Positions 44,025-57,260 of a DNA stretch of 64,000 bases are shown here, one piece after another; the first letter of the stretch is position 1; the number at the start of each line of letters is the position of its first letter. Where the stretch lies: contig NW_024881574.1 of the NCBI RefSeq assembly GCF_019059575.1, forward strand, positions 864,001 through 928,000. The letters run 5' to 3'. Both the position numbers and the translations under genes were made by a program. The notes under the pieces were generated by a model, which was not told the origin of the DNA, ran no database searches, and saw only the letters and a program-made list of their open reading frames with translations. This DNA is from Amphibalanus amphitrite. Lineage: Eukaryota; Arthropoda; Thecostraca; Balanomorpha; Balanidae.

Positions 44025-44904
44025 CCCTATTAGTGGCAGGCTCCTGGCTACCCCTATTAGTGGCAGGGGGGGCTGTTTACGACCCCCCTCTTGATATCTC
44101 GAGATCTAAGGGGCCGATTTTCAAAATTCAAACGGCATTCGATTTCGCTCAACGTGATCTACATTTCTAAAAAATAAAAATTAAAAAAATATCAATAGGG
44201 GGCAGAGGGGGGTAAAAACGGGCAAATTGCAGATACATTTTTAAACTGTTTATCACGGCCAGGTTTCTGAACCAATCTTAACGCAACTGTTGCCGATCGA
44301 TAGAGAATGAACCAGGAATTCACATGGATCCTAAAAATATGCATTTTCAAAAATCATAGGCGGATACAGATCATTGAGATTGGGGGTACACAAAAAGTAT
44401 AGTAAATAAGGTTTTTGTTGGTACTGTTTCTAAGAAGGGTGGTAATGGTCTTGTTATGTTACAATTTTCTTATGAGAGAACGACTACAATTGTATTGATC
44501 ATGCATAGGCGGTGTCAGGGCACCTATGTTGGGAGGTAAAACATAACCCCCCTTTTTGGACGCCTGGATCCGCCTATTATAGCAAAAACGTGTCAAAAGA
44601 TAACTTTGTATATGTTATCACATGATACCTTTCATTCACTGTTCGTTAAACTGGTGCATACAGTTATTATACATCAGCATCGTGATCTTCGCCCAAATGA
44701 CTCGCTTCACGAATAGGACCCCCCCCATTCCCAGTGCTCTGGAGCCGCCCCTGGTGAAGTTATGAACTTGAAATTTTCAGGGAATGTGCCCAATTTAGTT
44801 TTAGGAAAAGTCAGAAAATTTCAGCATCGTAGCTTCAGCGGTTTCGGAGATATTCCCGAAAAACCTGAGGTGTGGATGAAAACAACCCCCTGCCACTAAA
44901 AGGG
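44025..44904 (+). mobile_element. TTAA-hairpin element K
   Basis: TTAA flanks lie at 44021-44024 and 44905-44908. End 1 is CCCTATTAGTGGCAGG, repeated 26 bases later as CCCCTATTAGTGGCAGGGGG, with loop CTGTTTACGA. End 2 on the opposite strand is CCCTTTTAGTGGCAGGGGG. The segment AAATTCAAACGGCATTCGAT follows end 1, as in F, I and L, and CCGAAAAACCTGAGG precedes end 2. Unlike most copies it lacks AGGTCA arrays, so the ends and not the arrays define the family. Confidence 0.9.
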
Positions 44905-44998
44905 TTAAATATAATAATGATTAATTAATCTTAATGACTGCCCTTAACCCGCGCCCTGGTGGGGTCTGTTTACAACGCGACCTGGTGGGGGGGGGCTA

Positions 44999-46758
44999 CA
45001 CTGTAAACCAAATCTACAAGTTGGCTCCTTGTTACAAGTTTGGTTCCAATTCGCATAGGCGTCACCTTGTCGATTCACCAGTCCCAGGCTTGTTGGCTAA
45101 CAAACTAACAGTTTGTCTACAAGTTTGGTTCCAATTCGCATAGGCGTCACCTTGTCGATTCACCAGCCCCAGGCTTGCTGGCCAACAAACTAACAGTTTG
45201 TCTACAAGTTTGGTTCCAATTCGCATAGGCGTCACCTTGTCGATTCACCAACCCCAGGCGTGTTGGCCAACAAACTAACAGTTTGTCTACAAGTTTGGTT
45301 CCAATTCGCATAGGCGTCACCTTGTTGAGTACTAGTCTGGGCCTTGTGAACCTACCAACTTCTGGATAGGCATAGCCGTTTCCTTGTCGGTTCAACAACC
45401 CCTGGTTTGTTGATGAACTAGCCTTTGACTGGGCATTGCTAGTTTACAAATTGTCAACAAGTAAGTGTACTAACGCTCAGTTCGAACTTGTTCTTCCTTA
45501 CAATCGCTTTGTTTGCGTTGATAACCTTAAGAACTTACGATTCGCGTTCGTTTTCAATTGCCACGATACTGATTCAGGAAATATTTTCTATACGGACAGG
45601 TCATTTTTTGGCTGGAAGTGGTGCACAAAATCATGACTGGCATCAGTTATTGCTCAAAGGCTTGCGCTGACAAGAAACGGAATACTGATGGGTTATATAA
45701 TCGATGAATGCATACACCACATCCATTCGGAAGTTTCTGGAATCATTAGTATTTATTACGGTCACGTACCTACATCACGTAGTATGTAATTATTACTATT
45801 GACTGGAGACAATTCCAAGTGCATATTTTCGAATGGATGTGGTAAATGCATGAGGTATAAGGTATACCTATCGTGCACCGTCAGCATATAAGTCTTTGAA
45901 GCAAGAACTGCTGCGTATGTGGAAGAACATGGTTTTGTGCATCGCATCAAGCCAGAAGTATAACATGCCCGTATGACGAATATTTCCACATTGACCATAA
46001 CAATCATGGCAGTTGCACGATCACGCAGATAATTCGAATAAAGCATGATCGCCAACCAGATTAGCTTTTACAGCCCATATATGTCCATCAGTTAAGTTAA
46101 AAATACAAAGAGTTGAATTAAAGGCAAATAAATGTATTTATATATAAAAAAACACCGACCGCAAAACATCTGCTCACATGTGCATGCAAAGGTCTGGCCC
46201 ACTTACATTGCGCGCGCAGGGGAAGGGAGGCGTCTCGACCGCGGGTATAGGCACGATTAGTGCGTCCCGCAGGCCAGAGCGGGCCTCACTCACAGCACGA
46301 ACACCACAGTTCACAGATTTCACTTTTTACTGCACAAATGCTGGAACAGCCCTCGTCGCTGATCCATGCTGCACGGCGGCCGCGCGACAACTGCTGGTTT
46401 GAACGGTTTGAAACCGCCGCGCCGGGGCCGGACGGCGACCGCTGATTGGTCCGCCAAGTCTGACGTCACGGGCGCAGCTGACCATGTGTATGCTGACCAG
46501 CTGACCAGTACAAGTTAGGCGCCGGTTAAATAACCATGCGGCAACAAGTTTCCAAAACTGGTTAAGAAACAAACGTTGAAACAAATGTAGAGTTGGTCTG
46601 GATACTGAGAAGTTGGTGTGCATAGTAACTATTGACTCGTAGTTGTCATCTGACAAGCAATGCACCAGACAACGGCTTGTTTGAAAAGTATCAGTTGGTA
46701 AACATACCAAGAGATGATTGGTTATATTACACAAGACTTGTCAATTTGGTTTACAGTG
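44999..46758. mobile_element. TA-target element with CACTGTAAACCAAAT ends
   Basis: The 15-bp inverted ends CACTGTAAACCAAAT and ATTTGGTTTACAGTG are flanked by TA on both sides (44997-44998, 46759-46760), as for Tc1/mariner-type insertions. The empty site is confirmed by the intact other end of the host element L. Inside are 85-bp tandem repeats and otherwise AT-rich DNA. No transposase is recognised. Confidence 0.82.
45034..45373. repeat. 85-bp tandem repeat, about four units
   Basis: Units start at 45034, 45119, 45204 and 45289 with ACAAGTTTGGTTCCAATTCG. The first three are full and nearly identical; the fourth diverges after CACCTTGTTGAG. Each unit contains the inverted pair ACAAACT/AGTTTGT. 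A frame runs through part of the array on each strand, but unit length is not a multiple of three and no motif is seen. Confidence 0.92.
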
Positions 46759-47916
46759 TATTTTTTGCCCCCCTCGTATCTCCGAAACTACTGGACGGAT
46801 CCGCAAAATTCAAACGGCGTTCGAAAGGCCTGTCAAATTTGTTGAAGGAAACCAAATTTTATTGACCTCGGGGTCACCGATGACGTCACAGGTCAGGTCA
46901 AAGATGAACTGTTTCACCGTTCACGGGTCTGCTAAGGAATGCGCTATAACACCGAGGAAAACGCATTTTGTCGATTATCAGCGATAGGGCGTCAGTTGCC
47001 TAGTAGATATGTTGCTATTAGAGGTCACTGACAATACCAGGTCAGGTCACAGGTCAGGTCACCAAGGGTCACAGGTCAGGTCACATGAGCCCAACTTTAC
47101 TAAGGTTGTGTGATGCATGTTTTATGGCCAATTTTTCATTTCCAACTCAATGGTGTTGGTTATAAGACTATCAGGTACGGCTTAGGTCACTTTCTGGTGA
47201 AGTTCAGGTCAAGGTCAGGTCAAGGTTAGGCCAAAAAAGGTCAAATTTTAAAGTTGATAGTTTTGCATAAAATGGGTATTGATTCGATGCAGCTCGTCAC
47301 GGGGAGTCTAATGGTGGTCTTTGTTTTGCGCTACGGGGTCTAGAATTGCTAAAAATTGAGTTTGAAAATTTGACGTCATCAATTTTGAACAGTTGTTTCG
47401 CTATAACTTCGCAAAAAAAAGAGGTATCAATCTCAAATTTGGTATGTAAATGGAAGGCAGTAAGTACTATCACATATATTCCGGTTTTTGCGAAATTCAA
47501 AAGCTTTTTGGATTTTTCGATTATTATATCCAAAAAATTCATTTTTTGATTTTTGGGGGTCCAAATCCAAAAATTTCAAAAATCCGAGATAGCAGTTTTG
47601 TAGTCCTGTTGATTCTACAGCTTTTATGTCTTTATCATTTTTCCGTATTTGCAAAGCTATAGGCCTGACAGCTCTTCCCGCGAAACCCTTTTTTGGGTCG
47701 AAAACGGCAGAACATGACGTCACTCTGACGTCATTTCCGACCAACCTATCATAGCCTTTGGAAAAAAAAATTTGGTCACAATGTGTAAAATTGATGTCCG
47801 GGAGGGTACTGAAAGTTTGGTGACGATCGGCGCAGCGGTTCTGGAGATAAATCGAAAAGTCTAGAGGGGGGGGGGGGCAAAAAATAGCCCCCCCCCCCCA
47901 CCAGGTCGCGGGTTAA

Positions 47917-48568
<652 letters not shown>

Positions 48569-49698
48569 TGGGGAAGCTAGTGGAACAGCCTGCAAGGATG
48601 GATGAAAATTTAACTGGCAACTTTGGCAACAAGGGTCCAAGGAGACCAAAACAAAACGTTTGTATCGGTGCGTGAGCGTGTGATATTCTAGAGCGTTTTA
48701 AAGAAAATAAATTTTGGTGGTTTCATTTAATTTTAATATCCGCAGCGCCGCTGTCATTGTAAACGACCCCCGGAAACACCCGTTTTAGACCGACTTTTTA
48801 CGGCCGCCACTGCAGTCATGTCAAGCCGCTGGACCCGCACCTTTGACACAGAGCCCGTCCACTCTCCCCTGGCTCCGAGCAGAGGCTAAGCTGCCGCTGA
48901 CGGCGGCACTAATTTGTGGCCGGGCCGGCAGCGCTGTCGCTGACGCCCTGGGCACTGGGACGCTGCTCTGGAGACAAATGAACGGGCCCGCGGCGGGCGG
49001 GTCAGCCGGGCGGGAGCGGCGACGGAGGGGAATGTTTTGATAGCGGGGAAGGGAGACGGTGAGGCTTATTGCTCGCTGAGATTGAATGGCACGATCGGAA
49101 TAGATCAGATATGAAGGAGAATGATGGGTGGCGTATGTCTGAACTAAATGGATTTGTTTGAAGACTAGTTACGTTATGTAGTTCTGTTTGGTATTATATC
49201 TTGCGATGATGAGTTGTGAAACTCATTGCGACAGTGACGCATGCTGCATTAGATCAGCTTCAGTAAGAATTGAGCAATCATACTGGAGGTGTAGTGAAGC
49301 AAGGATTTATATCACCATCTTCTCTTACCGAATTCTCATTTATTGTGACATTCAGTACCGCGTAATCATTAGCTAAGTCAGAAGTGCAGCTACAATCTTG
49401 AATCATACGAGAATGATAGCGATTATTTCCTGTTGAAACATATCTGCTTCATGTTTTCTTTAGATTGGACCCTTTCAGTCTACTAACTACTAAGACTGCC
49501 CTCCACTGCAGGATCTATTGCCTGGGTCAGTTTACCACGAGGCCTAGCAGTGAAATTTAAATGTAACGATGCGCAATGCGCATAGACTCGTCTCCAGGAA
49601 AGAGTGGATGGACAGACGTATTCATCAAATGTAAATAAATGTCAGATGATCGGGGTAAGGTGCCAAGTTCACCAGACAACCGCCCGCGGCCCAGCTGC
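48569..49698. other. no recognised gene
   Basis: Includes a GC-rich patch (about 48740-49040) that could be a CpG-rich regulatory region, followed by AT-rich DNA. No exon can be supported. Confidence 0.45.
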
Positions 49699-49706
49699 GG
49701 CCCCTC

Positions 49707-52303
49707 CAGTGTTCGCCACGGGCCCCAAAATCCCCAGCCCAGCCCGGCCCGGGCCCATGGGTTCAGAGCCCGGCCCAGCCCGTAGCCCGCTCTTGGCAAA
49801 TATTCCAAGCCCAGCCCGGCCCGGCCCGTCAAAAATAGCAATCTAGTTATTGTCTTAGTCTATTGCTATAATAAGCATGATTGATTACACTATTTTGAGA
49901 ACAATTCAAATTGCATAAATATTAACATGGCAATCATGACTCCCTTCTTTTCAATGAATATAATCATTTCAAGCACCTATGGCACAAATTTTAACAGTAA
50001 CAGCAAGCACCTCAGTCAATTAGGTCATGATTACACACCTATAAAAAGTTTACATGATTATATTAACTACATTCTATGAGTAAAGTTATCTTGCAAGCTG
50101 ATGTGTGTGAACATTATCATTCATAATTGATGACTCTAATGCATACTTGAAGGAAGTATTTGCCACATACTCTATACTTCCCAGCACTTACCAGCAGAAA
50201 AAAGCTTGACTTATGGGAATTGATGAATCTGTCTGGGATTGACCTTGCTGTTAAATTCACTCCATAGATGCTGCAATATCAAAAGCCTGAGAAAGCATAC
50301 AAAATAGGTGACACTAACTTTAGCACTGTCTTCCAAAAAAGAGAAAATCCACCCATTTATCAGCAAAACTGATCTTATCTATTTTCAATTCATGCCCACG
50401 TGTCAACCGAATCTCTGTGGACAACTATCTGCTACTTTCCTTGCTATTTTATGTTAGGCTCTTTTCAAGATATGGATATCGCTAGCAGCGTAAGCAGAAA
50501 ACATGGTAAGCTTGAAATGTCATTGGGTATTTTTGCGACTTTTACGCATCATCATCATCAATCGAAAATGAGCGAACACTTCTTGATTGTCGCAGCTACG
50601 GCAGTTAACGATTTTGACCAATTGTATAATAAAACATATATGATCAAGTTTTTGTTTTGTTTTTCGTTCGGGTTTTCAGACTTCGTGATTAAGGTTTTAT
50701 TTTTTATTTGTTTAATTTTGTTTTTCACCTTGATACTTACTTAAAAACGTATTTATTTGATATACTGTTGTGTATACTACCTAGATGCCGCCACATAAAC
50801 ATAGCGCCGCCGCCATGATTGCAAATGTTGTTGAGAAGGTTTGTAGGTTGTTGTGATTTATTTTGACAAATTTATGGACATTTAAAGAAGCTTTCATCGC
50901 GAAATACTCTGTAGAGTTCCTCGTTACTTACAGTGTGTTTTGTGAGTATCCTTTTAAGGTTCTGTTCGTTAAAAAGCCGTCGGTGAAGGAAAAAAGACTG
51001 TTGGAATTGTCTCACTATCGCCATATACCGGGTGGCCCAGAAAAAACGTTCCCAACTTTAAATCAATATTTCTCAGAAAGCGATAACGATACAACATTAC
51101 AACTTCCAATAGTCAATGCGGCATACATTTTCAGTAAATGGTATGATTTTTATGTTATTCGGTCAATTACTTTTTAAATGGTTCGTGTTTCTAGCATGCT
51201 ATGTAAAAATTACTTTTTTGCTCAGATGTTTACTAAAAAATGTGAGTGAACGGGCCACTTCCATCTCGGCAACACGGCCTGCAACATGACTGCTACTGGT
51301 CTGGCAACTAGTCTCATTGATGGGTCAGGCCTCAGGGTGACACATTCCCTCTAGCTTTTTTCCTTATTCGGTCGATTTACTGTTTGATCTTCTTGAAGGG
51401 AGGGCGATCAGCAGTAACCCATGCACCGTGCCACTCCTGCTCGAAACAGGACTTGTTAAAACAAATGGCATCCATTAACACTATTTTGGCTCAGTATTTG
51501 AATATTTGGCACATACGTGGGACAAAAATATTTAAAATAACAACACACGTGCTGGTTTCATTCACGTGTTCTATTTTTCCATTTTTTTCTAACATGGTAC
51601 GTCTAAGCCAATCATTACTGCCGTTCAACATCGGCAAAAAAAGCAAAAACGTCTTACTTCATTCAACATAAGATTGCTGGCTTGAAAATGATGTTACAGT
51701 GTTATAATTTGGCATACCAATGCGCAAAGAAGTGACGCAACCTTGATAAAAAATTTGGCTCGTTATTAGCACTCGAATTTGAGATATAGGCCTCCAAAGT
51801 TCGGAACGTTTTTTTTGGGCCACCCGGTATAAGTGTTAAACTTAATGTAGCCCTGTAGCCCATCATTGTTGAGTGGCTTCTTAGTTTTTGGAGTTGTAGT
51901 GCTAAGTAAGTTATTCTGATAACTACATTTTAACTTTTATTACAAACTTATGATGCTAGAGATTCTCTGATCTTTTTGGTTGCGGAATTTTTATGAAAAC
52001 CCTCCTATGTGTAACATGATGTGATATTGGATAATTCTCAAGATTCCCAAAATTCAATATCAAATAGGTTTTCTTTCACATTGCTTAAATTTGGTTTAGT
52101 TTTTGTATTTTCCCAGTGGGTTTTGTTTGCATCAGTTTCCAAATTTTCTTAAATTGACATTAATCGCAAAACCCATAGTGCACAAAGCTCTTGGCCCGGC
52201 CCGTCCATAGCCCGTTAACTAATGATATTTGGGAGCCCGGCCCAGCCCGTAGCCCAGCCCGGCCCATGGCCCGTTGGGCTGGCCCGGCCCGTGGCGAACA
52301 CTG
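49707..52303. mobile_element. hAT-type element (2.6 kb) with CAGTGTTCGCC ends
   Basis: The ends are CAGTGTTCGCCACGGGCC and its exact complement at 52286-52303, flanked by a perfect 8-bp duplication GGCCCCTC (49699-49706, 52304-52311). Both subterminal regions, about 120 bases each, are made of CCCGGCCCAGCCCGTAGCCC-like repeats. The interior is AT-rich with no transposase frame that I recognise. A mariner-type MITE is nested inside. A 432-bp relative lies at 60270-60701. Confidence 0.93.
51028..51827. mobile_element. mariner-type MITE nested in the hAT element
   Basis: The ends CCGGGTGGCCCAGAAAAAAC and the complement GTTTTTTTTGGGCCACCCGG are flanked by TA. The ends share CCGGGTG with the mariner remnant at 14922, which also targets TA. 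The 800-bp interior has no transposase. The open frames inside are AT-rich and unconserved in appearance. Confidence 0.87.
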
Positions 52304-52311
52304 GGCCCCTC

Positions 52312-53280
<969 letters not shown>

Positions 53281-55465
53281 CCATCTCTCCGGTCTCTGCG
53301 GCTGTGGCCATTTCTCTCCTTCTGCGTTGCCGTGGTTACGGTAATGGAGTTTGCCACACTCGGCCCAGGTAGCCGGCTAACAAACGGCCCGCGATCCGTC
53401 GAGATCGGAGCGGGTCCCGTAACGACGCTGACCGGACCGCGGCTGGAAGTAATGCCCGGCTACTTACCGTTGGACGGTCAACGATCAGCGGCTGGTGGTC
53501 GCTGGTCGCTGGTCGCTGGTCGATGGTTGGTCGCTGGCCGGTGGTCGGTGCTTGTTGGTTGTGTTAGTGATTCGTGGTGGTGATATCGGTGGTGTTGAGG
53601 ATCTCAGTATTGCTAAGCGTGGATCGTGGTGTTGTTATTTCTGTGCTATTGGTCGCTGTGATATAGGAATTTACCTCAATTGAAATATTTCATAGACACT
53701 GTCCAGAACCTGATATCGCAGAGCGCACGTGACATGTATCGGTGCACAGACGATGTGATAATCGTATCGCTCAGTAGCAGTTGTCATTGTATCGTAGTGG
53801 CTATCTAAAGACTGTAAGGACGAGGTAATTTTCGCTCTCGGTCAGTGGCCATCCATTCTGAGTATAGCGTCCCAAGAGATTGTGCTGCGACGGCTGCGTT
53901 TGTCATTGCGAGCAGATGGGACACTTTTCTGCGTGGCACAAAGGGAACAATGTCCTGCGCACAACAAGACAATGATTCACGACCAAACAGAGCAATCTTC
54001 ACTTAACCAGGGGAGGATACAGCCTTGCGTCTAAACTGGACAATGCTTTGTGTCCCAGCGGAACAATGTCCTACATCCAAGTGGGATTTTGCTCTGCGCC
54101 CAAGAAGAGACATCTTCTTGCGCATTAATGGGGACATTGTCCCTTGCGTACCCGTACTGACACGGCTCTGCTGGTCCGTCGGCCCCGGCGCTTTGTGCTG
54201 GCGATTCAGCCGTCGTCATTTAGAGCAGTGTCAACGAGCGTAGCCGCGGCGAGACACAATAGCTGGCGTCCGTCGGCTCAGCTTATACGTCCAATAACGG
54301 CAGCGTAAGGTTCAGGCTGTGTCTCTCCTCCCCAGCTTTTCCGACATACACAGCACTGTGTGCGGAAAAGACGCTGATGCAGGCTGAAAGCATCCAGATT
54401 CAGCAGAAGTTAGCTGCGTGAGCCTGAGAGGAATGCTAGATTTTGTGTGTCAATAGTGTCGTAAATACGAGGTAATTTTGCTATTTAGAGGACGACAGTG
54501 AGCCTGCGGACGAAGCAGCAGCTTCTACCAGAGATCGAACACAGCCACTTGGCACACTTCCGTATTCTCTTAGGCTTTCTGTTGACAAACTATGGCGCCC
54601 CAGCGCCCTGGCATCGCCTAATTATGCAAATTTGAGCACCGTTCGGTTTTATAGTTTCCGCTGTATTGGCCCAATCCCACATCCCTCTGCGCCGCTTCTT
54701 TTGCATTCATCAGAAGCGCACTGAATAATAAAATAGCGAAAAATACTGCCCGGGTGGGAGCCAGCTGGCATTTTGAGAAGGCGCCGATAAGACTAACGGA
54801 CCTGCCTGAAGTAATCTGTTGTTCATCACAACATCTGCAACAAAAACATTGCGTATGTAGTGCTAATAATTAACGATTACATAATTCCATTTATCGAAGA
54901 CTATTATGTTCTCCAAGTTTCTTCAAAAACTCATGTCTGCTCTGACCCTCTGGTGCTAGCCGGATAGTCTGATGGTTGCAGCTGACAATGACCCATGCCT
55001 CTGGCGTTCTTTAGAGCGTCCATAGACCACGTGGGGACCGCAGGCGGACACCAGTCACCTCCTCCAAAGAGCTAGTGACGTCAGCCTAGAGTGGAACCCG
55101 CCCATCGATTCAGCCGCCGCCGCGCCGCGCCGCAGCGGCAGCGGCCGTGCCGTCGCCGACGACAGTGCCGCCGCGTCGACAGCGTCGATGTGTCGCCGTC
55201 TGTGCCGACGGCAATTGATTCGTCCAGTCATGCCGAGACGGATGAGCCCGGTCGCGGACAACAGCGGTGTCTGTTACTTGTATTAGCTCTGGTAGACGAA
55301 TTACTGCCGCCCTCTGCAGAATAATATTCTCCCAGGAGCAGCCATTTTCCGGCATCCTTAGATAAGATGTGTAATGGTAGTAAATATAGCTGTTATATTG
55401 ATATCTAAAGGGATACATGCTCAAGTTGTCGTATTATGCTTATCTTACGAATTCATTTGTACTAG
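53281..55465. other. no recognised gene; short local repeats
   Basis: A GGTCGCTGGTCGCTGG tandem lies near 53490-53530. Between about 53930 and 54150, segments like GGAACAATGTCCT and GACAATG recur every 30-35 bases, a degenerate local repeat. A GC-rich patch at 55100-55260 (CCGCCGCCGCGCC) could be promoter-like but no gene follows that I can identify. Confidence 0.45.
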
Positions 55466-55473
55466 ATATGCCT

Positions 55474-57252
55474 TAGGGTGGCCCTTATTTTCGAAAGTTT
55501 GAAAATCCAGTCTCCAAACCCGGATTCTTGTTCCACTCCATGAGGAAACCACGCGAGTATTTTTTTTCTAAATCGAATAATATTTACCCGGTGCTCAACG
55601 ACCTTAAAATTTTACTATTTAAGATCATTTTCACCTTCAACGATACAGGGGCTTTACCCTTGCTAGTCCACTGGGACGGGAAGCTGATGCCGGATCTCAC
55701 CAGCAACGTCCACGTCGACCGCCTGCCCATCCTCGTGTCTGGGGGAGGGGAGGTTCAGCTGCTTCAGGTGGCGAAGCTTCCCAGTGGAAGAGGGGCGAAT
55801 GAAGCGAAGGCCGTCGTGTAGGCGTTGGATAAGTGGAGCGTCGCTGACCGGGTCGTGGGGATGTCCTTTGACACCACCGCCGCCAACACGGGTCGCCACA
55901 ACGGGGCGTGTACCCTGATTGAGCAGCAGCTGAAGAACGACCTCCTCTACCTCGCCTGCCGGCACCACATTCTCGAGCTCGTGATCGAGGAGGTCTTCAC
56001 GTCGGTGATGGGGCCAACTACAGGGCCTGCTGTCCTGCTGTTCAAGCGTTTCCAGGAGAGGTGGCCCTTCATCAACCAAGGCGATTTCCAGCCGATCGAG
56101 GATGGAGCAGGAGAGGTCGACATCGAGTGGTTCCTTCAGGCCCTGAAAGAGCGGACAGACCTTCGGGACGACTACCGGGAACTTCTGGAACTAACCGTCA
56201 TCTTTCTGGGCGGCGTACCTCCCCGCGGAATACGCTTCCGTGCCCCTGGCCCCATGCACCACGCTAGGTGGATGAGCAAGGTGCTGTACTCGCTCAAGGT
56301 GTGGCTGTTCAGGGGACAGGTCAAACTGACGCCGAAGGAGGAGCGCGGACTGTTGAGGGTGGCCATGTTCTCCGCCCGCCTCTGCAGCAAAGCCTGGACG
56401 CAAGCCCCACTTGCTGTCGCGGCTCCGCTCAACGATCTTCAGCTGCTTCAGCACTGGACGGGTACGAGGACGCGGAGGTCTCCAAGGCCGCGACAAAGAA
56501 GCTCCTCGGCCACCTCTGGTACCTCTCGGAAGAGCTGGTAGCCCTGGCGTTCTTCGACGACCGGGTTTCATCAGAAACAAAGAAGAAGATGGTAGCGGCG
56601 ATTGAGGAGAAGGACGGCAACGACACAGCCCAGGAGCGAGTGACCATTCCCGCTTCAGCGATCAGCGGCTGCAGCCTTGAGGACTTCGTGACCTCCAATA
56701 CGTCCTCGTTCTTCTCCAAGATGTCCATCGACAAGGGATTCCTGGCGTTGGAACCGGCAGACTGAAAGAAGGATGAGGCGTACGGCAAGGCGTGCAAAGC
56801 GCTGGAGAAGCTGTCGGTCACCAATGACCACGCGGAACGAGGTGTCGCCCTGATTCAGGAGTATAACCGGCTCCTGACGAAGGACGAAGAACAACTCCAG
56901 TTCCTCGTCCAGGTCGTCGCGGACCATCGGCGCCAGTTCCCGGACACCAGGAAGGGAACGCTTGCACGGACCGGGCGACAATGAGTGGCTAGCAAGTAGC
57001 AACCACATAACCCCCGCCAGGAGAGGGAAGCGGCTAATACTCCCACGAGAGCAACGTGGGAGTGGGACCCGGAGTGCTTGTGACTAGCGTTCGCTGAGTA
57101 AAATTTCAGAGTCGTTGAGCACCGGTTAAATATATTCCGATTTCAATGAAACTTTGCACAGCACGTTTCTGGGTCAAAAGGAACAAGAATCCGGGTTTGG
57201 AGCATAGACATTATTCGTTTGAAATTTCACCCCCATACAGAGGGCCACCATA
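55474..57252 (+). mobile_element. hAT-like DNA transposon carrying a broken transposase
   Basis: A perfect 8-bp duplication ATATGCCT (55466-55473, 57253-57260) flanks the element. The ends TAGGGTGGCCCT and the complement of AGGGCCACCATA are similar, and further in both ends share the 20-base core CTCCAAACCCGGATTCTTGT in inverted order. A transposase-like frame occupies most of the interior. The 8-bp target size fits hAT (and also P elements). Confidence 0.88.
55528..56984 (+). pseudogene. hAT-like transposase pseudogene
   Basis: Frame 1 reads LPLLVHWDGKLMPDL, RLPILVSGGGEVQLL, then a TAG at 55819-55821. It continues KWSVADRVVGMSFDTTAANT, ACRHHILELVIEEVF and APGPMHHARWMSKVLYSLKV. Near 56455 it changes to frame 3, which reads LLGHLWYLSEELVALAFFDD, then has a TGA at 56763-56765, then SVTNDHAERGVALIQEYNRL and a stop at 56982-56984. 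These segments recall a family of large uncharacterised transposase-like proteins common in arthropods and cnidarians, with FDTT as a probable RNase H-fold aspartate and HH(L/I)xE-type and NDHAERG motifs. Two in-frame stops and one indel make it non-functional. The superfamily call rests on the 8-bp target duplication and memory of the family, not on a search. Confidence 0.8.
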
Positions 57253-57260
57253 ATATGCCT

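Larger units (their letters stand above)
44948..47912 (+). mobile_element. TTAA-hairpin element L, split by a TA-target element
   Basis: TTAA flanks lie at 44944-44947 and 47913-47916. End 1 is CCCGCGCCCTGGTGGGG, then a second motif GCGACCTGGTGGGGG. End 2 on the opposite strand is CCCGCGACCTGGTGGGGG. The end-1 hairpin loop is interrupted by a 1.76-kb insertion; with it removed, the loop reads CTATTTTTTG, exactly that of end 2. The interior has AGGTCA arrays (about 47035-47090 and 47207-47240) and the AAATTCAAACGGCGTTCGAA segment. Confidence 0.9.
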
